Of a stretch of DNA of 64,000 bases, positions 49,408-61,307 are shown one piece after another (the stretch's first letter is position 1; every line of letters begins with the position of its first letter). Origin of the DNA: Lingula anatina. Taxonomy: Eukaryota > Brachiopoda > Lingulata > Lingulida > Lingulidae. The DNA is taken from positions 1-64,000 of the forward strand of contig NW_019775509.1 in the NCBI RefSeq assembly GCF_001039355.2, in the 5' to 3' direction. The notes beneath the pieces were generated by a model. The model did no database searches, was not told the origin of the DNA, and saw only the letters and a program-made list of their open reading frames with translations. The position numbers were made by a program, and so were the translations under genes.

Positions 49408-50586
49408 CTATACATTATTTTTCCTTTTCTTACGAATTTCATTTTTGTTACTAATTCTATACTTGTATGTCCCTAGCGTTAATTTAGCTGAGTTAAGTAA
49501 AATTTCAGCAATTTTTTCTGTGATAAAGTCTATTTTCTCCTTACAGACATCATTTATGTTAAGATTACCAATGTATTGCAAAATTTTTTCACTTTCTTGT
49601 TTATCAATATTATCACAAAATAGGGTTGATCTGGTGTTGTCCCATGCTTTGGTTTTTTCAATAAAAAGGTCTGTTGTTTTCTTAACTTTATCTGTTTGTT
49701 GTTTGTGCTGACCGCTTTTGAGTGAACAAGCCAATGGTAAATGTATATCAGAGAAAAGTTTAGAAAAATCTAATATTTCAAAGTCAACTACACCCCTTAT
49801 AAATTCTGGTGTTCCTATGCAATAATCTACAACACTTGACCTACCATTTAGCACAAAAAGATTATTTGATTTACATAGATTTAGTAAGTAATATCCGTAA
49901 TTATTTTTCTTGGCATCATTTGACTGCCTTTTTCTAGGAATGTTCAGTTCATCAAGTTTAGCAATATCATTTAATCTGTCAATGTCTGGGTCACCTGTAT
50001 TAAGTTCATGACTAGTTACTTCATCTGTGGTCCAGAAATCATCATTTGTTCCTATTCGAGCATTAAAACCTCCTATTAAACAAATTTTATCGTATGTAAA
50101 GCTTATGACAAGATATTCTCTTTCAATTTCATTAAATGCATCTGATGAGCTGTAGTTAGACTTCTCAGGTGGTATATAAACAACACCTAGAATACAGTCA
50201 TCATTAAAGTCTAAACATGATCCATCAATTTTGAACCATTGAATGTATTCTGAGTCAGTTTCAAGTGGTTCTATAAAACTAGCTAATTGATTTTTACACC
50301 CAAGAACTATTCCACCTGAACGATAGTTTGAAAATGCTTTTCTATGTTTAGCAAAGAATGTAAAGTTTGGCAAATTAATATTGTCTTGTTCATCAGTTTT
50401 TGATTCAGTAAAACATACTATATCATATTTTTCAATTAGTTCTCTAAAGTCTGGGTATTGCAATCTCCTGCTTAGCCCACATACATTTAAATACAAACGT
50501 TTAAGATCCTCTGTTATGTCATAGTCTAGATTAGTACTGTTACTAGTGCTGTTACCTTCTCTTGGGGGGTCATTAGGATATAACAT
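49408..50586 (-). pseudogene. LINE endonuclease domain (APE-like)
   Basis: 392 residues read as an apurinic-type endonuclease: LYLNVCGL near residue 31, the metal-ligand Glu in CFTESKTDE, GGIVLG, GVVYIPPE, then IGGFNARIG and a C-terminal SDIHLPL, where the final His is catalytic. The motif normally reads GDFN; here GGT (plus strand acc at 50068-50070) replaces the Asp codon. The second fragment at 53501-53503 keeps GAT (Asp). The frame ends in a TAG and resumes in the same frame. Probably inactive. Confidence 0.82.
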
Positions 50587-50640
50587 ATTTATTCTCAGAT
50601 TATCAAGTTCATATTGGATATTGGTGCCTATGTGACGACG

Positions 50641-53423
50641 TTACTGATTTTGTCTTGGTGGCGCGAGGTAATAACTAAACAATTCCAAGTTTTCCCATAT
50701 TCTTTATTATCGCTTCTAACTACGCTATCTACAGTTTATTCCTCTCCGTTCAACCTCTTACATCATTCTCTCCGTCTACATTACATTCTTCGCTTAAGTA
50801 CAATAAGGTCGTGTCAATCAACTAAAGTGACACTACAAAACACTCCCCGCTCTTATTCGCTGCACGCTGTCACTTACTAACGTTACATTATCTCCCGGGG
50901 ACGATATGCCTGTCCCCAGGCATATTTAAAATTAAAATATACATTAATTAAAAATAAACTTTCTTAAACACTGCATTTGTCTTCTGTCATAAATTCATGC
51001 AAAACAAAACTAAGTACATAGTTTTTGTATTATAAACCTACGATAAGATAGAAATACAATTGACATGAAACCCCAAATATAACTTAAAGGAAGATAGATT
51101 GATAAATTTCTATGAAAATACAAATGTTCGTGGATATATTTCGTATTGGCATTTACACCTTCCAATGTGCGGCCCAAGAGCACAGATATTTTTATTTGTT
51201 TTCTCCGCGCGGATGTTTAAATCTGTTACTCTCTTATTATGGCTCTGACACATTTTCATATACGGTTTCTCTGTGTCGTTTGTCATTTTAGATATTGATG
51301 GAGTGTACTACGTGAGACAATAGGGTTGGCCATCCCCAGTCGAAATAAACAGCATTCACCACACAACGCTGCGACCAGCGCATCGTCGATGACGAAGTAC
51401 CTGTTCATCTTCATATTTATCCACACGGTAGCGCTCTCTTTTGATGACTATAAGAGAAACAATCGTTTTATATCAAACCCAATCCACGATTGAACAAAAA
51501 CGTACCGAAAAATAATAAAGTAAGAATCTTCCATAATGCATATCATCAGTTTCACGTCATCGTCTTTATAAAAGTTAAGTACACTGTTCCTATACCAATA
51601 ACTGTATATTTAAATATCAATAACTAATAATTATGAGACCGACAAACTGAATATATATATATATATTATTAATACTAAACGTATTTATTATTCAACACAC
51701 AATACTTAATGTGTCGCTATAACCACATGCAATAAAATATAAATCAAAGTTAACTAGTAAAATTTAAAGTTCATATCCACTCAAATGTAAAGTTCCATTT
51801 GGTATAGCCCGTTATATCCTCCATTTTTGAATTTTAGCACGAAAGTTCAGTTATCATATAATGTCAAATCCGTCCTTCTAGACAGTGCATAGCGATTGTC
51901 ATCTGCCACTCATTGTATATGGATAAACGTCTTATTCGCGCACGTTGGCATACGTGTAGATAAATGTTCACAGTTTCCTTTACATCCACGAATGTCCATG
52001 TCCAGCGTTTACGAATATATCCAAAATGAATGAAGCAGAAATGCATGTCAAGAAAAACTTAACTACGTATATTATAACAATCATCATCAAACTTGAATAC
52101 AGTCACATTTAACAGACAAGATTTTAACTTGGCATAGTATTATCCATCCAAATTATTATGATAACAATAAAACATATATGGAACCATGCTAATAATACGA
52201 TACTTTGTTCAACAATAATACTTATGCTAATAATAAAAATAATAATAACGCAATCTGGCGTCCCAGATGCTAGTATTTATATGACGTCATGCGCACACTT
52301 TTATACCTCAAATCCGCATATTCAGTCATCCATAACCACATTGACATCCGTCACATCTTAATCATTTTATTCATCACAATATATCAAATAATATCCAAAT
52401 ATGGCCATTTATCCTTGCATCATTTATTCTCATTAAATCATTTGTTCCACTCGATCTTTTGATTGCCAATATAACCACATTATCAACTGACAAGATCATT
52501 TTAAGAAGATCGTCGAAATGCCAGTGATTAGGACTTTAATTAAGGCAATTTGTCGAGAAAGTTCAAACTTTTCTCCAATTTTATTCTTCGCAACCCGAAA
52601 ACATAATTTTATTGAAGGGACTTCCAATAAGGTAGATTAATCAAAATCTTAATGTTTGCTTGTCACCTTCAAAGGTGCATGCGCACTATCGATGATATTT
52701 GACATTGCAAGGGGGTAGTGGGCGAAACAGAAGGGGTATTCTTATGGAAAGAATTATGATTCATCATCTGAAATTACGCAGACTGTAAGTCCAGGAGCCC
52801 TAAACCGAAACAAAGTGCAATAATAATTAGTATTGCCTGAAATTAAGGTGAATGCCATTTAAGTGTTATATCCTGTAAAAGAAAATTTAAAAAGGCGAAC
52901 AACGAAAAATTCATTCGCTGCCTGGCTAACCTGGAAAAATAAACTATTTTATCAATATTGATTAGTGCAACATTTTTGTTCAAGTCAACAACAAAATATT
53001 TTCAAATGCATTTCTCCGTCTTGTCACGAATTTTTCAACAGTGAAGTGAGATATCTCAGCTATTGGCATCTCTTCAAATATTCCGCAACCTGTAAAAATC
53101 TTAAGGTCAATAGATGCATAAAATGTAAACGGAAATGAATTTACTTAATAAACATTAGAAGTATAAAAAAAAATGAATAATGTTTATATTTATCTAAATT
53201 AGCAGGTAACGGAAAATATAAGACATACAAAATATATTCACCAAACAAATTTTATAACGAGTCTACAACCAATTCAAATTATTTCTTTAATCAATACTCA
53301 CACTTACTTACGTGAATCTTTTACGGATTCCGAGAGGAAATGAGGGACAACCATATCGCCGTTGAACTCCTAATAGTATGGTCCTAGAAAAGACTTAGCG
53401 TACATGTTTAAAAAACAAACGTC
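50641..53423. other. Non-coding, nothing recognised
   Basis: AT-rich. (AT)n at about 51650-51665. Ends at the n of 53424. No gene family recognised. Confidence 0.55.
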
Positions 53424-53424
53424 N

Positions 53425-53768
53425 GACCTGTATTAAGTTCATGACTAGTTACTTCATCTGTGGCCCAGAAATCATCATTTGTTCCTATTCGAGCATTAAA
53501 ATCTCCTATTAAGCAAATTTTATCGTATGTAAAGCTTATGGCAAGATATTCTCTTTCAATTTCATTAAATGCATCTGGTGAGCTGTAGTTAGACTTCTCA
53601 GGGGGTATATAAACAACACCTAGGATACAGTCATCATTAAAGTCTAAACATGATTCATCAATTTTAAACCATTGAATGTATTCTGAGTCATTTTCAAGTG
53701 GTTCTATAAAACTAGCTAATTGATTTTTACACCCAAAAACTATTCCACCTGAACGATAGTTTGAAAAT
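53425..53768 (-). mobile_element. LINE endonuclease fragment, second copy
   Basis: Matches 49993-50335 of the main LINE with about 12 differences (roughly 3.5%), so it is a different copy. It starts directly after the n at 53424 and stops matching at 53768, where sequence changes to unrelated DNA, so its 5' part is missing. It keeps the GDFN catalytic Asp that the main copy has lost. Confidence 0.8.
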
Positions 53769-55088
53769 GAAATAGAAACATTTTCATGCTATGAGATAAT
53801 GCTGTTGCATCAAAATACATCAGTATAATTTTGCTATCTCGAGCTGATGACGTAACGGCAGCGTGTTTGGTGTGAAAACTGCCAAAGCGATTTCAAACGG
53901 ATCCTCCTCACCTGAACAGTTACCAACGCCACAATTACTCCTATTTAATCACAACAGTAAATGCTACAATCCGGTGCCAGCAAATTGTTTTGAAAGGCTT
54001 ACTTCCGATTTTATCAGTAACAAGGCGAAATCATACTAAACTCAGCAAGTCTTCATTGACCAGATAAACCAGCAGCAGTCGTATAAAACAAAATGTTGCG
54101 ACTGGTTTATGACAAGAAAAATACTACTAATGTCACTTTACTTAACTCTAAGTAAGTGGATTAATATGGAACTATCTTGACCTAAATTTGATCAAATTAT
54201 ATTTGTCAAAACTGGGTCTAGTAAATGTTCCCCGTACCCCACGTTTCAGATTGTTCTAAGCCGCTTGCCGCCATGTTAAACGTAGCCTCCTCTGGTAACT
54301 AGTCGTGTGCCTGTTAAAATATGTCGTGCTAATACGGGTAGGTATCATATGAAATGTTGACCATTTAAAAAATAATGGCTATTTTTTATTCAGAACTCAA
54401 ATTTACATCATCTGACTTAGATTATGGGACTATAGTTCATTTTGAATACCAGGACTTAATTGCTTAGGCATACATTTTATAAGGATATTTGAAATTTGGC
54501 ATTTAGCATTATTTGATATTGGACATTTTGGATAAACTGCAGACACATCCGTTTTTATTTGTATGAAAACCAATTGTATTAATTAAAAATAACGGTAACA
54601 GTGATCTCACTTTTGATGTTCTCCTTACTTTTATGCGAGTAGCTAGACCATTTAAATTTATAATTACCAAAGCGTCAATTCATGAATAACACATGGAACA
54701 TTTTTATTCTACATGAATATTTGATAGAAAGATATTTTCAAGTAAAAAACACTGGGAATGATAATAACTCAAAACAAATATTGAAATACAAATCGGCGTC
54801 TATACTACAAATATGCCTACTGAATGTTTCGCATAAATGCCGTGCAAAGTATCATTGGATACACTGTATATATGGAAGAGATGTGGCATCCAGGGGTGGT
54901 GTAGCGCACTTGACTTAGTTGACATATGGCTCTATTAATATATCATTAGCGATTTAAACTTTTGTATTCATAAACTGGCAATGTTTTCACATTTGTAATT
55001 CAAATGGCACATTCTGCTCTTTATGTTGTACATATAAGTTCTTGAATATTTCTTCCAGACTGACTGAACGGTATGAAGAAAATAATTT
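53769..55088. other. Non-coding, nothing recognised
   Basis: Between the LINE fragment and a hairpin element; chance frames only. Confidence 0.55.
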
Positions 55089-55367
55089 AGAGCCCTTTCA
55101 GAACAGATGATACGCGAACTAACGGACCGACTCAATATGGCCAACCCCACTAAAAGGCAAGCCGCCCTAAATCCCTGACGGCCTCCTCGCCTCCACGCGC
55201 GCCATTAAACAGACTAAAGCTCGGCTCCAAGTTTTAACCGCTAGGCTCCTGTCAGTATGGAGGCGGGGAGACCATCAGGAAAGAAGGAGCATCGCTTTTA
55301 AGTGGATCAGCCATATTTGGTCCGTGGCTTTGTTAGTCCGCGGATCAACTTGTTCTAAATGCGCTCT
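55089..55367. mobile_element. GATCCGCGGAC-type hairpin element, copy 3
   Basis: Arms tagagccctttcagaaca and (inverted) ttgttctaaatgcgctcta. The centre, cacgcgcgccattaaac to gaggcggggagaccatc, matches the centre of the copy at 13976. About 280 nt. Confidence 0.72.
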
Positions 55368-56225
55368 AGAGCAGATCCCTTAGTTCCTATAATGACTATA
55401 AGTAGGTCATAGCCAATATGTTTTAGGCATTTTGCGTGGTGGTCCACTTGAGAAAGGAATGAATTTAGGTCGTCACGTTATACAGAACACTTCAGATTTT
55501 AAGAGCCTGTCGTGGGATTGCGCTTAATTAAGAACTATTGAATCGAGGGTGGTGTTACACGTTTGACACGCAGTTACTCAGATGACATATTACTCTCTTA
55601 TATCATTTGTAATTACAACTTTTATATTTATGAAATGGTAATATTTGCACCTTTGTGATACAAATAGCACATCAGTCTGCTTTTTGTGCTGCCGCCTCTT
55701 TCACAATCAACCTGCACAGTACCAGGTGTACACTTACCTGTTTATATAGTAAAATGGCAGAACTCTTATTTCGCTTTGTTTCCAATTATGAGACATGCCA
55801 GTTGATAGTAATGAGCAAGCACATCTATTTGTCTTTCATGAAAATGTCCAGAAGTAGATATTATTCGCCGAAATTGTGTTGTTTCTGGGCGTTCGTATCG
55901 TATGTACATGTACATATATTTGAATTAAATACTAGCTTATATTGATATTAGGTTTAAAGGAATATATAACCTTGCTTTTCACATGTTATTTCATGCTGTT
56001 GTGGGCCACAACGCCAAATCCTTCAAAGCTATACATATATAGAAAAAATAAAATTATAAAAAATGCACAAGAATTTATCAAGCAGTGTTTCTGGTAAGAC
56101 AATAAACCTCTGAGTGAAATGACACAGACAGGATGAACAAAACTATTGGTATGCAATAATGATAAAATGAATACTAAAGCTGATGTTAACTGCCCGTTTT
56201 GGCTGACACTTGTCAATCATCTGCG

Positions 56226-56261
<36 letters not shown>

Positions 56262-56773
56262 AGAGAGAGATGGTGCAAATGAGGGCAAACAGCGAGGGTT
56301 ATCCATCGTCAGCTATAAGAAAGACTGAGGCGAACAATAGGTAGGTAAATTCCCATGCACAGGTACTCCTATAGCTGTTATGTTTTCATTTTGCAATTTG
56401 CAAAGTACTTATACAGTGTATGAAATCCATTGAGACCAGATGCTCCTAGAAAACTTTAAAACACCGCCAATTCTAGATCTCTGACCTTACTTTAATTCAT
56501 CATCCAAGTCATTAATAAAAATGAAGTACCAAAGACACTATTAATAAAGATGCCGCTTGTATCTAGTGGGCATGTTCTTCTTAACTTATTTATATATACA
56601 TTAACGAACAATACATCTCTTTTGGTATCAGTGTGACGTACATAACAAAACATGTCACATACTGTAGGAACCGCTTGAATTTTAAATTGAATGTAAAGGA
56701 TATGCATTGTTCACGTTATATATAAAGATATTTACCTGTCTCATTCGAACGTCAGGCACGAGACGGGGACAGA
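55368..56773. other. Upstream of lipocalin 1
   Basis: Contains a long A run followed by GA repeats (56230-56269). The promoter and any 5' UTR exon of lipocalin 1 should lie here but could not be placed. Confidence 0.5.
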
Positions 56774-56920
56774 ATGTTCATGTTGTTGTCGTTATCCCGG
56801 TTGGCGGTTACCGCCTTGATAATTCAAAGCCTGGCAATTTGCATGGTCTGGAGCTCTCTCATTCCCTCCCCGCCAGGATGTAGCATTGGCCGGCCCATGA
56901 AAGACTTGGATATCAACCAG
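56774..56920 (+). CDS. Lipocalin 1 exon 1 (signal peptide)
   Basis: 147 nt, 49 codons, ending AACCAG|gtaggt at phase 0. A second in-frame ATG lies at 56780. An acceptor-like cag at about 56755 suggests an upstream 5' UTR exon that I cannot locate. Confidence 0.8.
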
Positions 56921-58019
56921 GTAGGTTCGATATCATCGCATTATTGAATTTTTTTTCCATCAGTTATTACCTCCGCCAAGGAGGTTATGTTTTCACCCCT
57001 GTTAGTCTGTTTGTCCGTCTGTCATCAACATAACTCAAAAAGTTATGGACCGATTTTAACGAATTTTTTAGGAACTGTCAGAAGTGGGCCAAGGAAGAGA
57101 TGATTAGTTGTTGGCGGTGATCCGGATCAATAATCAATCAATAATAATCAAAAATTGCTGCCTTGGCGGAGGTCTGCGCTCTCGGAGTGCTTTTCTAGTT
57201 TATATTTTAAATCTAGGTAAAGTGAAAAAAAGATAAAAGGTAAAGGGTAAAAAGAGTAATTTTAATCTAAAATTCTAAGAAATTTGTGGTGTACTCTCTT
57301 GCCAAAAGTGAGGGGATATGCCGAAAACTGAAGATTGAATATTATTCCCACGTTTACCGGGATAATTATAACAAACCTTTGATATAGCTGACTGTATCAT
57401 AAAACAATTTTCAAGTTACGATTTAGTGGACATAATCCCTTGGAAAGGAGTTGTTTAAAGTTGTGTATCCGGTTAACAGATCTGAGCAAAATGGCAAGAC
57501 ACGTGTACACTCTAGACTCAGTTCCTGTTATTCGCTGTCGCAAGTCAGCTTTGTTCAGAATATTTGAAGGATGGCAATGCGTCGCCTTAAAGCCAGGGAG
57601 AGAGCTTGATCGCCATTGTGGATTTGGTGTTCTGGGTGCATACAAAGGGATGGGCCTATATTGCTAACCGCGTTGGAAACACTCACGGTACTGTCTGTAG
57701 GATCATTCAGAGGCGACGTTAAAAGTATCATATGCGACTAGGCATCATCACTGGTTGTCCTCGTAAAACAGTGTTCAGCCTGGGTTGGGTCCTATATTCT
57801 ACCAGATGTTCCGCCAAAATAGAACATTGTAACGATCTTCTCTGAGGAATACATGGGAAAAAGCATAAAAACGAGTTTCCAAACAGCGCATTTCAAATTT
57901 GCGGCCTGGGGCATGAAGTACTCCTGGGAAAACATTTTGGCCCTAAGTATTAAGAACCGTCGCCAAGAATAGACCCGCCAACTTCAATTGCCAAATATTC
58001 TACTCAAAGTATAACCTCA

Positions 58020-58067
<48 letters not shown>

Positions 58068-60101
58068 GGATTATTTTGTCGTCTATTCTACTCAATAAGT
58101 GCTTTGGATATAGTTTGTAGGAAAGTGGTACGGAATCGCAGTCACGCCCCTGTCAACCGATATCCTAGGAACGTGGAGAAACTATCAGAAATACATCAGC
58201 TTCATTGATCAAAGCCAAGGCGGTCCTTACGTTGGAGTTAACAAGACATCCAGGTAATGTAAACAAACATTAAGACCTCTGATTGCTTTTTTTCTTGGTC
58301 AATTAAAACGAAAACGCACAATACATTAACCTTTTACCCTCTTTTATCTTTTGAGCCTTTGGGACAGTTACATGAACAATTCTAGTTTTCAATCTAAACC
58401 ATACAATATCTGGGCGATATCTTTAAATGAAAGTCCGTTTTGTCGAACATTACACTAGGTCTAACACAACAATACATTTCATTTATAAAGAATGTTTTTA
58501 TCGGATTTTTTAAAATAATTCTAAGAATCAAATAACTCCCATTAGAAGGATAGTGTAAATCTCAATTATTTCATTAATTGGCGTTTTGGGGCACAATTTG
58601 ATGCTTAACACGAATGTGACGAAAAAAATTTTTTTTTCTTAGACAACTATTTATGTCAGGAAACTGATGATTTTCAAATCGCCATTGTGATTGGTTATTG
58701 TGAAAAAATAATTGTCAAATTTGTGTTCATCATTCAAAACTGCTTCAGAAAAAAACATTTTGATGAAAGAATTGAGGTTCACCCAACATTGCTATGCACA
58801 TGTTTTCAAATATAAAAAAAAACAGTTACTGACAATATTAACGCTCATAGTCCATAATTCGCACCGAAAATGGTATTTTTGGCCCGCGTTGCCTATAAAA
58901 ACACATGTACCTCTAGAATTTTCTAAACAAAAAGTTATCAATTACCCTATCTCACTATTAGTACTACCCCAAAGACAAATACAATTATGAAACAGGGCAA
59001 ATTTTCCAGTGACAAGTCATAATCGAATCATTAATGTTATTCATATTTTATTTCAGTGATGGATATAAAAATACCTGTACAGAGGATTACAACAAATTCT
59101 ACACAACTGAAGAGGAAGGGATATTTGCCCGAGACGACAGTGAGGGAGAGACATTTATTTTCTTTGAGCCTTTGAATCATGATTCATTTGAAAAACATTA
59201 TTCACGTCTATGCTTATAAAGAGCCATTCATTGCCATTTCATATCATGTTATGTACATCAAATGTTGCATCTACATGTCAGTTCTTTTTTCATGCTGTTA
59301 CAAAATTCATATCGGCCTGGAGACTGATATGTATATTTAATTTTCACAACAAGTCCCGTTTCCAGTGAAGATGGGTCGATCTTATTTTGTACAGTCCATC
59401 TCAGCAGGTGGTCTGAATACACAAAAAGTGGTGATTATATAAATACCTTTGGGACGAGAGGAGACGCGGTAATCTGTTGATCTGAATGCATTCAGCGAGA
59501 GTCACCGCGGCGATGAATCGACCTACGTAGAACGATACTTTTATTGGGGATGGGTCCTTAAACTGAAATTGACCAAATAATTTACCTAAAAATTGAGACC
59601 AATTTTCTGTCTAAAGCAAAAGAGGCCTCTGTAAACCCGGCGTTGTGCTAGGTGCTTTCGATATGTACGTTGAATGCGAACAAAAATATATATATATATA
59701 TACGTTGATCCCAATCACTATTTAACTATATACACACTTGTGCCTTGCAATTGCTGTTTCCAGAAGCTGATCCAGATGTTTACGTACTGGTAATTGACAC
59801 CGACTACAACAACTACGCCTTGACACACGAATACTTTGTGAAACTCAACGAGAGTCTTTTCGGCTTCTACAGCAGAGAGTGCGTACCACGGCGATCAACA
59901 CTGAATGTTCTGAAGAGACTGTTAGACCGTGACCCGTGTCTTCAGGTGGAGAACTTCATAAAGGTGGAACACGTGGGTTGCGAGGGTAAAGAGTTGGATG
60001 AGGCCTGCAGACGTGATCCCTGGGCGAAGTTCTGGACTATGTTTGCTGCACGTGGGCGCAACTGGGAAGGAGCCAGAGGGAAAGGCGGGCGCCGTGGCTA
60101 G
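56774..60101 (+). CDS. Secreted lipocalin 1 (A1M/ApoD-like), four exons, 235 aa
   Basis: Exons are 56774-56920, 58114-58253, 59057-59139 and 59764-60101; phases 0, 2 and 1 join and sum to 708 nt. A hydrophobic N-terminus (LLSLSRLAVTALIIQSLAIC) acts as a signal peptide. The lipocalin signature DLDINQ+FVGKWYGIA (residues 44-58) follows, crossing the first splice. The third strand region GIFARDD+KADPDVYVLV and the DTDYNNYALTHEY block correspond to the second lipocalin motif (TDY.xYA). NKTS (92-95) and NESL are N-glycosylation sequons. The C-terminus is unusual: a Cys-rich stretch and then a basic Gly/Arg tail (RGRNWEGARGKGGRRG). Lipocalins carry small hydrophobic ligands in extracellular fluid; the ligand cannot be told. 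Splicing at tttggatatag|TTTGTAGG was chosen because it gives the FVGKWY motif. Poly(A) signal AATAAA at 60531-60536. Confidence 0.85.
56965..57201. repeat. Dispersed repeat with CCTCCGCCAAGG ends, in lipocalin 1 intron 1
   Basis: Starts ttacctccgccaaggaggtt and ends ccttggcggaggtctgcgct followed by ctcggagtgcttttctagtt. Inside are tgtttgtccgtctgtc and cataactcaaaaagttatgg. I recognise this as a repeat seen in many animal genomes, but I cannot name its class with confidence. Confidence 0.65.
57654..57790 (+). pseudogene. Possible Tc1/mariner-type transposase HTH remnant
   Basis: In one frame AYIANRVGNTHGTVCRII (from 57654) resembles the helix-turn-helix of Tc1-like transposases (IAxxxGxSxxTVxRII). 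After a frameshift GCPRKTV resembles their GRPRKT hinge. Short, broken and inside lipocalin 1 intron 1. Confidence 0.4.
58021..58065. repeat. (AAT)n microsatellite in lipocalin 1 intron 1
   Basis: 15 units followed by aaaggattattttgtcgtc. The same arrangement stands at 61913-61942 in the paralogue, so the repeat predates the duplication. Confidence 0.95.
58114..58253 (+). CDS. Lipocalin 1 exon 2 (GxW motif)
   Basis: 140 nt between tttggatatag and TCCAG|gtaatg. It starts FVGKWYGIAVTPLS and ends GVNKTS, phase 0 in and phase 2 out. It is closely matched by the second gene's exon at 61991-62130. Confidence 0.85.
59057..59139 (+). CDS. Lipocalin 1 exon 3
   Basis: 83 nt between tatttcag and GACA|gtgagg, encoding DGYKNTCTEDYNKFY to FARDD. 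Reading through the donor gives a stop 26 codons later, so a retained intron would make a truncated lipocalin without its last strands. Confidence 0.82.
59764..60101 (+). CDS. Lipocalin 1 exon 4 (TDY motif and basic tail)
   Basis: 338 nt after ttgctgtttccag, finishing the Lys codon and running ADPDVYVLVIDTDYNNYAL to the stop at 60099-60101. Residues after about 165 extend past the usual lipocalin end, with five Cys between 174 and 212 and a Gly/Arg-rich end. Confidence 0.85.
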
Positions 60102-61175
60102 GCAAAACAGGAACATTAATACTGACCTGATGGAATAGCACTATAGTATCTCATAGGCTTAAACAAACGTGTATTCATTGCTCTTTTCCCAATCAGATTT
60201 CCTAGCTGGCACCTCTATCAGCCGGTAAACATTTTGTTACAGAAGACGATCGGTTTCTTAGAAAAGGTTCATCGGTGTTGCTTGAAAGTCCTTGGAATTT
60301 CACTTTTTTTACCACCTAAAATTTTAAAAAACATTTAAGATATGATGTAAAAATTGCCTGATGAAGAAAATTCTGGCTTTGGCATTGCTGTCATGTGCCT
60401 GCATGTTAGTGTTTCCTTTTAGTGTGTGTTAAAGGTATCCTTCCCAAGCTTAAAAATTACCCAAGCTATTATTTCCATCCTGCAAATTTCTTTCCCGATT
60501 TGGACTTAACACATGATAAAAAAACTCTAAAATAAAATTTTATGTGAAACACACCTTATGTAGTTTTTATTTCTGAGCCTTAGGTCCTTGCAAGATCCAA
60601 GCCATGCCATTTCGCAACTTCAGAAATTTAAGAAAAAATCCATATTACACGCAACACACAGCCAACAACGCATCATTTCCTTGTGTTTTAATAAACGATT
60701 CTGCGCAGTAGGAACGCAGGTGAAGTTCTAGATGCTAGTGGAAACACTTGGAATTAAATTATATAATTCAAGATTGTTGAACACGTTTCTGATTATAATT
60801 TTGCCTGATGAGAAAACAAAAACGTAGAAAATGACTGCGCTGATGAACCAAGTCCATTGCCATTTTTTTTTTTTTTTTTTTTTTTTTGAGTGGTAAAGTT
60901 TGCTAGTTGGAAGAAAGTGTAACAATGCCATACTGGTACATGTATGTGATTGCACTGAATATTCATCCGTCTTCATTTTAGTAATGAAAAGTGGCCAGTG
61001 CCCTGGACTTTAAAGGGACAGGGAGGTTAATTGACTTCTCGCGTAAGTGAACACGGACATTTAAGGTCCGAAATGTAAACGTTATGATAATTATTCACCC
61101 TATCCTCTCTCCCTGTGTAATACGGTCTCTTTTTCCTGTCTCCCATTCTGTATTCAGAAAGGATACAAGATCAAC
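60102..61175. other. 3' UTR of lipocalin 1 and spacer to lipocalin 2
   Basis: AATAAA at 60531-60536, T run at 60864-60887. About 1.1 kb separates the two genes' coding parts, so lipocalin 2 regulatory sequence is probably short. Confidence 0.55.
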
Positions 61176-61307
61176 ATGATCTTGTTGCTGTCCCGGATGG
61201 CGGTGATCGCCCTTATATTGGGAAGCCTAGGAATCTGCAGTGCCTCTCTCATCCCTGCCCCGTCAGATTGCGACGTAGACCCCATGAGAGACTTAGACTT
61301 AAACAGG
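61176..61307 (+). CDS. Lipocalin 2 exon 1 (signal peptide)
   Basis: 132 nt in phase 0. It encodes a hydrophobic signal sequence and the CDVDPMRDLDLNR segment that precedes the GxW motif. Confidence 0.78.

Larger units (their letters stand above)
45705..50640 (-). mobile_element. APE-type non-LTR retrotransposon (LINE), broken and partly misassembled
   Basis: On the minus strand, an endonuclease domain (50586-49408) is followed in the same frame by a linker, a reverse transcriptase with YADD (48613-48624) and a C-terminal Cys/His knuckle CNLCKNEIGDEFHYVFRC (45950-45900 region). The element ends just after the stop at 45729 in a (TA)n tail (45706-45727), like the microsatellite tails of CR1/jockey-type LINEs. 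Clade not resolved. Defects are one TAG stop (49408-49410, where a Trp codon is expected before FDKKC), Gly for the catalytic Asp in GDFN, a missing stretch at the n of 49205, and an N gap at 46826-47706. The 5' limit is uncertain; similarity cannot be followed past about 50640. Confidence 0.85.

Noticed and set aside
56875-56925. Splicing of lipocalin exon 1 at a later gt (after GTAG) joined to gtag|GAAAG
   Set aside because: It would also keep a KWY motif, but uses weak donors. The CAG|gtaggt to tatag|TTTGTAGG choice gives FVGKWYG in both paralogues with canonical sites.
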